From CAVTTH01 sp963737545 (GTDB taxonomy: Bacteria > Verrucomicrobiota > Verrucomicrobiia > Chthoniobacterales > UBA10450), in NCBI GenBank assembly GCA_963737545.1, contig CAVTTH010000001.1:558001-622000 (forward strand): a stretch of 64,000 nt of DNA, given 5' to 3'. The notes beneath the pieces were generated by a model that was not told where the DNA came from, ran no database searches, and saw only the letters and a program-made list of their open reading frames with translations. Below, piece after piece: positions 17,884 to 23,343 of this stretch. Within the stretch, counting starts at the first letter, position 1, and each line of letters opens with the position of its first letter. Made by a program: the position numbers and the translations under genes.

Positions 17884-18918
17884 ATGGCCCCGAAGCGCGT
17901 TGGAATTATCGGATTTGATCAGGTCACCGCCTTGCATCTGGTCGGCCCGGCCGATGCTTTTTCCACCGCCGCCCTCGATGATGGATATGGCGGCCGAATT
18001 CCGTGCTACGACGTGTGCACGATCGGCACGACCAGCCAGTTTCGGAGCGAATTCGGTCTCACCATCACTCCCCATTGCACTCTGCAAAACGCACCTGAGC
18101 TCGACACCATCATCGTCGCGGGAGGGAGAGGAATTCGCCGCCCCGAGGTTAGTGAAGCCATCACTGATTTTCTTTTGGAACGCGCTGACGGGCAGGGGCA
18201 GATCGGAGCGGTTTGCAGCGGCATTTACGGCGTCGCCCCGACCGGGTTGCTGGATGGGCGCGAAGTGACGACTCATTGGCGATGCGCACGCGACGTGGCG
18301 CGGCGTTTTCCCATGTTACGGATCGATCACAAGAAGCCGCTCGTACAGGATGGCCGCTTTTATACCTCCAGTGGGCTTGGCGCGGGTCTTAATCTGTCAT
18401 TAGCAATGATTCAGGAGGACTACGGTCCCTATGTTGCGACGTCCGTCAGCCGGGATTTGCTCCTTTCTCCGGCACCGCAAGACCGACAGGATCTGTCGGC
18501 CCATCCTGCGCAGTTCGATAACAATCGGACCGATCGCTTCGCCGATCTCGTCGCCTGGATCGTCCGCAATCTACAAGGCGATCTCTCGGTGGAGATCATG
18601 GCGCGCAGAGCCTGCATGTCTCCGGAAAATTTCAGCAAAGCCTTTAAGAGTTTCTTTGGAACACCGCCGACAGATTTTGTCGAAAATCTTCGCCTGAACG
18701 AAGCGCGACGTCGCTTATCCAAGCGGCAGAGAACACTGCAAAGCGTTGCCGCGTCGGTCGGCTTCAGAAACTCAGATGCGTTTCAACGCGCCTTCGAACG
18801 AAAGTTCGGATCGCGCCCCAGCCAGGTTCTCGCGGAATCGAACGTGACTAGAAAGCCGCACCCGCCGCGGGTCCGCCATGCGGCTTTGACTTCAAAACTG
18901 GCGGAGCTTCAGCTGTAG
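17884..18918 (+). CDS. GlxA-family transcriptional regulator, copy 2
   Basis: Tandem paralogue of the preceding gene, 69 bp downstream. The DJ-1/PfpI domain has RVGIIGFDQVTALHLVGPADAFSTA, IIVAGGRGIRRPE and the elbow GAVCSGIYGVAPTGLLDGREVTTHW, here with Cys at the nucleophile position, unlike copy 1. The AraC HTH pair is EIMARRACMSPENFSKAFKSFFGTPP and LQSVAASVGFRNSDAFQRAFERKFG. Length is 345 residues. ATG at 17884 follows a TTG two codons earlier. The pair may have diverged in ligand sensing while keeping related operators; targets are not evident. Confidence 0.9.
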   Translation: MAPKRVGIIGFDQVTALHLVGPADAFSTAALDDGYGGRIPCYDVCTIGTTSQFRSEFGLTITPHCTLQNAPELDTIIVAGGRGIRRPEVSEAITDFLLERADGQGQIGAVCSGIYGVAPTGLLDGREVTTHWRCARDVARRFPMLRIDHKKPLVQDGRFYTSSGLGAGLNLSLAMIQEDYGPYVATSVSRDLLLSPAPQDRQDLSAHPAQFDNNRTDRFADLVAWIVRNLQGDLSVEIMARRACMSPENFSKAFKSFFGTPPTDFVENLRLNEARRRLSKRQRTLQSVAASVGFRNSDAFQRAFERKFGSRPSQVLAESNVTRKPHPPRVRHAALTSKLAELQL

Positions 18919-19041
18919 TCACGGCGCTGCGTCGCCGTCCGTGGCACCGCACCGATAGTGGCAGGTCCGCCGGGCAAGTATCAACAGCTGGCTCTGACCT
19001 TCACCCGGCCATCGATCCCCAGGCTACCGAATGCCCATTGA

Positions 19042-19491
19042 TCAATGGGTAGCAGATTGTCCGATCACAAAAGTCGACGCAGCCTGGACGCTCCGGGCCT
19101 CTGGGAAATACTGCTCACATCCGAAGCGAATGTCCAGGACCGCAGCGTCGGTAGGCGTATTCGAAACAGTCCAATCGAAACTGAGAATCCCGGAGCCAGG
19201 GCCGTACCGCCACGGTGTAATGAGCAAAGGAAAGGTCTTGCCGCCGTCGAGCGAGAGGCGGATCTCCGACTCACACCACGAGACGTCCACCGGAAGTTTG
19301 GGAAGTAACGCCTCCCACACGATCCTCACCTTCTGCCCCGGGAAGACAACATCTCCGGCCTGCGGCGAAATCAGCTTGGCAGCATACAAGCCTTGCCGAT
19401 TATCTGGCTCCGCAGCTGAGGTTTTAAGCAATTGCAGAGCGAAAGCAAACGCCACTGCAAACAATGTTACGACAAATCCGCGAGTCTTCAC
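19042..19491 (-). CDS. Small secreted protein with Kre9/Knh1-like Ig fold
   Basis: A 150-residue exported protein. GTG at 19491 is chosen because GGAGG lies eight bases upstream and the product then starts VKTRGFVVTLFAVAFAFAL, a signal peptide. The mature part (LISPQAGDVVFPGQKVRIVWEALL, EIRLSLDGGKTFPLLITP) resembles the Ser-Thr-rich GPI-anchored/Kre9-Knh1 Ig-like domain found in many bacterial secreted proteins. It ends with ASTFVIGQSATH. Function is unknown. It lies just downstream of the last integron cassette on the same strand and marks the boundary of that array. Confidence 0.75.
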   Translation of the reverse strand: MKTRGFVVTLFAVAFAFALQLLKTSAAEPDNRQGLYAAKLISPQAGDVVFPGQKVRIVWEALLPKLPVDVSWCESEIRLSLDGGKTFPLLITPWRYGPGSGILSFDWTVSNTPTDAAVLDIRFGCEQYFPEARSVQAASTFVIGQSATH

Positions 19492-19783
19492 TTTTGAGTC
19501 CTCCGTTTGAATCAATGGTACAGGGGAACGGTCGAGAAACCGCTAATCAACGCAAAGACAATATCCTAACATTTTGGTCATGCTCGTCATGGAGAACGGC
19601 TCCGCCATCATGCGCGTCTTACCGATGCCGAACTAAACAGTCCCGTAGACAAGGAAAAATAAGTATCATCTTCAGATGGTCGTGCAGGTCAAAGTCCGCC
19701 CAGCCGCCGTGTTACACACACATAATGGCGCGCTCGACAATCCCGAGTGCGATGGATAGTAGAACGACGATGCGCATAACCCG

Positions 19784-19847
19784 GCCTAACGATCCAAGCC
19801 CAGCAACTCCGAAAGCTTTCGGAGTTCGCTCCATGGCATGGTTAGGT
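19784..19847 (-). other. attC-like recombination site 1
   Basis: 64 bp bounded on the plus strand by GCCTAAC (19784) and GTTAGGT (19841). The centre is a perfect 22-bp palindrome with half AACTCCGAAAG at 19805-19826. The inner boxes CAAGCCC and GGCATGG complete the R-L-L-R layout of an attC site. The stop codon of the GNAT cassette lies in the GTTAGGT box. Confidence 0.8.
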
Positions 19848-20342
19848 CTTTGTGGATTTATTGGCGGCCGTGGCGCAACGATCTGAGCGCAGCTCCATAA
19901 CAAGTTCTTCGCCATCATCGCCATCGCACATCTCCTCTCGTGCAAGTTGGAATCCGCATTTTTGTAAGACACGTATCGAAGCGAAATTATGCTTTGCCAC
20001 ATGCGCGTAAACTGGCCGCGCCTTTATCTTGGTCAAGAATTGGGCCAGGGCCGCACTAGCAATCCCCTTCCCCCAATGTGTCTTGCCGAGCCAGTAGCCG
20101 ATGTTCGGCTCCCCCGCCGCTTCCCAATAGACGACGTTGCCAGCCACGGTGTCGTCCGCGAGGATGGTGTTGAGGATTCCGGTCTCGTTGGTCTCGCGAC
20201 ACATGATTCTGGCCCAGTGCGCCATAAAGGCGTCGCGGTCGCGGCTGGGGAACGCCGCCATCCGCGTCGCCTCAGCATCCAGCTGATGTTCAAAAAAAAT
20301 CGGAAGATCTTCCTCGATCACTTCGCGGAGTATAACAGTCAT
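19842..20342 (-). CDS. Cassette 5: GNAT-family N-acetyltransferase
   Basis: Acetyl-CoA-dependent acetyltransferase of the Acetyltransf_3 type, 166 residues. The N-terminal REVIEEDLPIFFEHQLD and the acetyl-CoA loop region IGYWLGKTHWGKGIASAAL, followed by VYAHVAKHNFASIRVLQKCGFQ, are typical. The last residues (ATAANKSTKT) are read from the attC-like site, and the stop TAA is in its core box. The ATG lies eight bases after the upstream core site GTTAGGT, the standard cassette arrangement. The acceptor is unknown; relatives acetylate ribosomal proteins, antibiotics or small amines. Confidence 0.9.
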   Translation of the reverse strand: MTVILREVIEEDLPIFFEHQLDAEATRMAAFPSRDRDAFMAHWARIMCRETNETGILNTILADDTVAGNVVYWEAAGEPNIGYWLGKTHWGKGIASAALAQFLTKIKARPVYAHVAKHNFASIRVLQKCGFQLAREEMCDGDDGEELVMELRSDRCATAANKSTKT

Positions 20343-20350
20343 CTGATCAG

Positions 20351-20517
20351 ACCTAACGAGAACAAGATGAGCGACGGCTGACGCGTCGCGGCGGGTAAAC
20401 TTTAGCGCGTGTCGAATCGAAGTGAAAATGTGGTAATCATCTCACAAGCGAAGCGTACAACGGTCCGCCAGCCTGCTCGCGAATGCTTTCAGAGTTCGAT
20501 CCATCGCCTGATTAGGC
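20351..20517 (-). other. attC-like recombination site 2
   Basis: About 167 bp bounded by ACCTAAC (20351) and ATTAGGC (20511) on the plus strand. The left end CCTAACGAGAACAAGATGAGC matches attC-like sites 4 and 6 closely. The right end GATCCATCGCCTGATTAGGC matches their right ends. The interior folds imperfectly. The 3-prime core box deviates by one base from GTTRRRY. Confidence 0.65.
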
Positions 20518-20518
20518 A

Positions 20519-20794
20519 TCATGGTTGGCTCGCGCTCCTGTCTCGACTATCCCCTGCCAATTTGTTGTAGAGCCACGCAAATATGGCACCGCCAACCAAG
20601 GCGTCGAAGAACGCATATACCAAGCCTATGATGCTGCCGATGGGAGAGACCGTATAACCACGATACAACCTGCCAATGAATGTGGCCTCTCCCGTCGCGC
20701 CATCAAATGCAATTAGCCACCAAGTAAGAAGAAAGAGACCCAATGCCCAGAATATGCCGCAAGTCAGGGCGAATGATTTGATGTTCAGTTTCAT
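20519..20794 (-). CDS. Cassette 4: small two-helix membrane protein
   Basis: A 91-residue protein with two predicted membrane helices (FALTCGIFWALGLFLLTWWLI and SIIGLVYAFFDALVGGAIFAWLY), separated by a short polar loop with GRLYRGYTVSP. It resembles small membrane proteins often auto-annotated as holin-like, but no phage genes are near and no lytic role should be inferred. ATG 20794 follows a TTG two codons earlier. The gene sits alone in its cassette between attC-like sites 2 and 3. Its stop TGA directly precedes the core box. Confidence 0.75.
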   Translation of the reverse strand: MKLNIKSFALTCGIFWALGLFLLTWWLIAFDGATGEATFIGRLYRGYTVSPIGSIIGLVYAFFDALVGGAIFAWLYNKLAGDSRDRSASQP

Positions 20795-20832
20795 ATTCAA
20801 TTTCCGTTTGTTCCTGTTTGTGATGAAATGAT

Positions 20833-20929
20833 GCCTAACGATTCAGCTCACCGATGGCGGCCCCTCCGTGACTCCCGAATTGCCAAGCCGGGTGGCTGGG
20901 CCGCCATTCGGTGCAGTGCATGGTTCAGC
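20833..20929 (-). other. attC-like recombination site 3
   Basis: 97 bp bounded by GCCTAAC (20833) and GTTCAGC (20923) on the plus strand. The arms CCGATGGCGGCCC and GGGCCGCCATTCGG pair with one unpaired base. The outer right box deviates from GTTRRRY at one position. The 3-prime end of cassette 3 reads almost through the whole site. Confidence 0.7.
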
Positions 20930-21469
20930 CTTGCGTTCTCTTGATTTGATGTTTTGGAGAATCTTCTGCGCCTCGTCTGGCGAAATACCGTGGGTCGTGT
21001 CGATGCCGAAGTGGCGCTTCAGATAACCCTCAAAAGAAATCCATTCGCCTTGGTATTTGATGGTGTGCGACCACGCACACATCGTGACCAGTCCAGCGAC
21101 GCGCTGTTTTAGCTCTTTGGTCTGTCGCGCGTTGCGTACGACGAGAAACGTCAGGAAGAGTAGAACCGCGACCCGAATCAATGCGTTGGCAACGGTGTAG
21201 GGAAGCGGGTAAGACCGCTCCACGAACGCCGCAATTACGAAACGGCCCGTAGGGAGCAGGATCGCCAAGGTGTAAGCCAGCCGGGCGCTGCAGAAGCAGC
21301 CGCAGAGCGATACGGGGACGACAAATAGAATTGGGAAGAGCAGAAACCGGCCGGTCGCCAGATCGCACAGCAGGATGACGACGCCCATACACACATGAAT
21401 CCATGAATGTGATAGAGCACGGATGAACCAGCTTGACGTTGGGTCTGGACTTGGAGGCACAGCGTTCAA
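20843..21469 (-). CDS. Cassette 3: membrane protein with degenerate CxxC-type C-terminal domain
   Basis: About five hydrophobic segments (WIHVCMGVVILLCDLATG, FLLFPILFVVPVSLCGCF, LAYTLAILLPTGRFVIAAF, ANALIRVAVLLFLTFLVV) are followed by a linker helix (ARQTKELKQRVAGL). A C-terminal domain VTMCAWSHTIKYQGEWISFEGYL ending THGISPDEAQKIL comes last. In the related sensor-like proteins this domain reads CxxCKKIR...EWxxxExYL...THGICPEC. Here the second and third cysteines are Ser, so metal binding is probably lost. The start is uncertain: TTG 21469, GTG 21460 or ATG 21388. An ATG start would cut the first helix. The last about 28 codons come from the attC-like site. Confidence 0.7.
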   Translation of the reverse strand: MNAVPPSPDPTSSWFIRALSHSWIHVCMGVVILLCDLATGRFLLFPILFVVPVSLCGCFCSARLAYTLAILLPTGRFVIAAFVERSYPLPYTVANALIRVAVLLFLTFLVVRNARQTKELKQRVAGLVTMCAWSHTIKYQGEWISFEGYLKRHFGIDTTHGISPDEAQKILQNIKSRERKAEPCTAPNGGPATRLGNSGVTEGPPSVS

Positions 21470-21502
21470 TGCCTCAAAGCGAGCGTTAGGACCTCTAGCG
21501 AC

Positions 21503-21645
21503 GCCGAACGAAAACAAGATGAGCTGCCGCGAGCGAAGGCGCGCTTCGTTGTGTGTTGACGGGTTGCAGTCATAGAAAGCTGGACAGGTACGGCGGCTCG
21601 CGGTCGGCTCCATCGATTAGATGGCATGATTCATAGGGGTTAGGT
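21503..21645 (-). other. attC-like recombination site 4
   Basis: 143 bp bounded by GCCGAAC (21503) and GTTAGGT (21639). The arms GAGCTGCCGCGAGC (21521) and GCTCGCGGTCGGCTC (21596) pair with an extra unpaired base, as in folded attC sites. GCCGAAC deviates from RYYYAAC. A further CCTAACG box on the minus strand near 21485 suggests a remnant of another site. Confidence 0.7.
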
Positions 21646-22212
21646 CTTACGTGATCTGTCTAGCACCGCTGCGGCAATGGGAGATATGAGCACGGCAAGC
21701 AAATAGAACACAATCACAATCACCACAACAAATCCAATGAGCGGCGATGTGCGCGTGCCCACCGCTCCAACCAGTGCTCCTAAGGGCGCAAAACGATGCT
21801 CACAGAGAAGAAGGTTGTTGGCAGCAGCGAGCACCCTCAGAACGACAAACGCCAGAGCGAAGCTCAACATATGGATTGGAGATCGGTCACCCACGCTTGC
21901 TGACCACGGGTTAATATAAAACTTTGCGAAAGAGCGCATCGGATGGCGCAGCCAAATCTCGGAGATGCCACCTGCACGGCGCAGGCTAAAAACGACGCAC
22001 CCTGCCATAATCACCGCTCCCGCAGCCGTCGTCAGGCACGCTTTGGTAGCGGCGAATCCATGGGCATCGATTGCGAACACGTTCCGCTCGTGCACCTGCG
22101 GCACCTGCACTGCCAAACCAGTCGTAGCCAAATCGAGATAGCTCGCGATCGAATAAACAACGAGGTAGAGGGCAATCCACAATACGAGCCGCTGGATTGA
22201 TTGATAGTTCAC
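21640..22212 (-). CDS. Cassette 2: four-helix membrane protein
   Basis: A 190-residue integral membrane protein of unknown role. It starts with GTG at 22212, 19 bp after a core site. Hydrophobic helices are LVLWIALYLVVYSIASYLDLA, TTAAGAVIMAGCVVFSL, MLSFALAFVVLRVLAAANNLLL and LIGFVVVIVIVFYLLAVLISPIAAAVL. The intervening loop has EIWLRHPMRSFAKFYINPWS. Its stop TAA falls within the core box of attC-like site 4. No enzyme motif is visible. Confidence 0.75.
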   Translation of the reverse strand: MNYQSIQRLVLWIALYLVVYSIASYLDLATTGLAVQVPQVHERNVFAIDAHGFAATKACLTTAAGAVIMAGCVVFSLRRAGGISEIWLRHPMRSFAKFYINPWSASVGDRSPIHMLSFALAFVVLRVLAAANNLLLCEHRFAPLGALVGAVGTRTSPLIGFVVVIVIVFYLLAVLISPIAAAVLDRSRKT

Positions 22213-22230
22213 GGCGTCACGATTGCTGAG

Positions 22231-22350
22231 ACCTAACGAACCGGAGATGAGCCCCGCCGTCGAGGACGCGGCTGACCGCAGGCGACAGATTGAACCACTA
22301 AAAAGCTCATAAGCAAGTCGGACGGCGTTGTCTCAATTGCCTAATTAGGT
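22231..22350 (-). other. attC-like recombination site 5
   Basis: 120 bp bounded by ACCTAAC (22231) and ATTAGGT (22344). The arms CGCCGTC (22255) and GACGGCG (22321) form the inner stem, and TGAGC/TCTCAA boxes flank them. The left end CCTAACGAACCGGAGATGAGC follows the shared pattern of the other sites. Confidence 0.7.
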
Positions 22351-22356
22351 CTTTGC

Positions 22357-22662
22357 TTACCAATGGAGAAGGTAAACCGGTGCAAGAGCTGCAACTGCTC
22401 CGGCTGCTTGCAGCGCGAAAACCGACAGCACGTAGCATCGTGCCTGCGGCAGCCACCTGATCGCGAAGAAGAGTATGATCGGCAGCTGTCCGGCCATGAG
22501 GAGCTGCCACAAGTGTGCAGCGGTGCCTTCGTCTGACTGACGTGCGGTGCCGACAAGCGCGATGTGGGCCAGCACGACAGCGACCGCCAGAAGCGACATC
22601 ACGATGGGAAGAAATGCACTTGGATGCTTCAGTGTATTGAAGAGGCGCGATTGAGTGTCCAT
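22357..22662 (-). CDS. Cassette 1: small three-helix membrane protein
   Basis: A 101-residue membrane protein, the first cassette after the integrase remnant. Hydrophobic helices are FLPIVMSLLAVAVVLAHIAL, LLMAGQLPIILFFAIRWL and YVLSVFALQAAGAVAALAPVYLLHW. A polar loop VGTARQSDEGTAAHLWQ carries the only charged cluster. ATG 22662 is 11 bp after the core site ACCTAAC (plus strand) at 22674. No known function; small membrane proteins of this type are frequent cassette contents. Confidence 0.75.
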   Translation of the reverse strand: MDTQSRLFNTLKHPSAFLPIVMSLLAVAVVLAHIALVGTARQSDEGTAAHLWQLLMAGQLPIILFFAIRWLPQARCYVLSVFALQAAGAVAALAPVYLLHW

Positions 22663-22673
22663 AATGGTTTCAG

Positions 22674-22749
22674 ACCTAACGAGAATTAGACGAATGTTCG
22701 TCTTTAAAGACGAACATTTTTTCGCCTATCACGACTGCGTGTGTCGCGA
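22674..22749 (-). other. Candidate attI/leading boundary of the cassette array
   Basis: The first cassette begins at core box ACCTAAC (22674-22680). Between it and the integrase stop codon at 22750 lie about 70 bp containing GAGAATTAGACGAA and a perfect 26-bp palindrome with half AATGTTCGTCTTT (22693-22718). This is where the attachment site attI would lie in an integron whose integrase is read towards the cassettes. The same GAGAANTAGACGAA string follows the boundary core box of the second array at 43984. Confidence 0.5.
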
Positions 22750-22815
22750 TCATTGATCGACCGGACTGCGGATGTTCAGGCCCGATTTGTTGCAGACGTG
22801 GGTGTAAATCACTGG
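22750..22815 (-). pseudogene. 3-prime remnant of an integron integrase gene (intI)
   Basis: On the minus strand the last codons before the TGA at 22750 read PVIYTHVCNKSGLNIRSPVDQ. This matches the C-terminal box of IntI tyrosine recombinases (IYTHV.N..G..VRSP.D), including the catalytic tyrosine in IYTH. XerC/XerD ends differ. Upstream of this point the frame no longer resembles an integrase, so only about 22 codons remain of about 330. The break lies beside the MITE-like inverted repeat at 22838-22941. Its orientation towards the cassettes is that of reverse-type integrons. Confidence 0.75.
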
Positions 22816-22837
22816 CCGAGCGCACGCAGAGAGGATT

Positions 22838-22941
22838 TCAGAATCGGGCGGCGAAAGCAACCGCGTAAAGGCTTCGCCTCACGCGGTTGGTTCTAATCGC
22901 ATCGCCCGCGGAGCGGCCGATCCACCTCGCCCGATTTTCTG
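22838..22941. repeat. MITE-like inverted repeat next to the intI remnant
   Basis: CAGAATCGGGCG at 22839 pairs with CGCCCGATTTTCTG at 22928, with one extra base on the right arm. Inside lies a nested hairpin ACCGCGT (22860) / ACGCGGT (22881) with a TTCG loop. The element starts where integrase homology ends. No ORF of note is inside. Together with the flanking stretch 22942-23050 it is otherwise without a recognisable gene. Confidence 0.5.
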
Positions 22942-23050
22942 TTCGTCTGGCCGCGAGGCTGGTTGGCTTTGCCATATTCCCTATCAGCCTGGGCGACGGA
23001 CAGGACAGGGGTGGAGAGAGAGTTATTGGTTGAGGGTTGAGTGTCGAAAG

Positions 23051-23087
23051 AGCGCCGGGGGAGATTATTCTCCCGGCGCTTTTTTTT
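23051..23087 (+). terminator. Strong orphan rho-independent terminator
   Basis: The stem AGCGCCGGG / CCCGGCGCT around a loop of about 12 bases is followed by eight T on the plus strand. No plus-strand protein gene lies upstream for more than 4 kb. It may end an unannotated small RNA from the region 22830-23050, which contains several hairpins. It could also act as a barrier to antisense reading of thiS. Confidence 0.7.
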
Positions 23088-23142
23088 GTAGCCGCGCTTG
23101 TGTCAAACGCGAATCGGGAGACAGGCAGCGGTATTGAAGCAT

Positions 23143-23343
23143 TCATCCGCCAGCGACTACGCGGATGAATTCGATTCGATCGTCTTCCGCGAGCGAGCGG
23201 TCGGGCCATTCCCGCCGATGCAAGGCAACGCCATTGTGTTCAATCAGGATTCCTTGCGGCGGCAATTCATAGCGCGCAACCAGTTCAGCAATTGTCGTCG
23301 CGCCGCGCGCATCAGCCGGAGCGCCGTTGAGCGAGATCGTCAT
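23143..23343 (-). CDS. thiS: Sulfur carrier protein ThiS
   Basis: A 66-residue ubiquitin-like sulfur carrier that donates sulfur for the thiazole ring of thiamine. It starts MTISLNGAPADARGATTIAELV, has PQGILIEHNGVALHRREWPDRSLAEDDRIEFIRVV and ends in the obligatory GG used for adenylation and thiocarboxylate formation. The ATG at 23343 overlaps the thiH stop by ATGA, showing translational coupling. The longer frame starting at 23376 lies within thiH and is not needed. No thiG, thiF or thiE follows. Confidence 0.88.
   Translation of the reverse strand: MTISLNGAPADARGATTIAELVARYELPPQGILIEHNGVALHRREWPDRSLAEDDRIEFIRVVAGG

Larger units (their letters stand above)
19560..22824 (-). mobile_element. 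Integron relic: five-cassette array plus integrase remnant
   Basis: Five small minus-strand genes follow one another, each bounded by an imperfect palindromic spacer that begins and ends with RYYYAAC/GTTRRRY-type core sites. The genes start within 8-60 bp of a core site, and their stop codons lie in or next to the next one, as in integron gene cassettes. About 70 bp upstream of the first cassette lies the 3-prime end of an integron integrase gene on the same strand. No complete intI exists in the window, so the array is presumably immobile unless an integrase acts in trans. The segment 19516-19783 after the last attC-like site holds no convincing gene, only a 21-codon hydrophobic ORF at 19712-19777. 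Confidence 0.8.

Noticed and set aside
19712..20002. Open frame containing NHAMERTPKAFGVAG
   Set aside because: It is the translation of attC-like site 1 and its flanks, not a conserved protein. Only its last 21 codons (from 19777) lie in the final cassette.
22838..23209. Minus-strand 123-codon frame over the MITE and terminator
   Set aside because: Arg/Pro/Ser-rich composition and passage through the terminator stem mark it as spurious.
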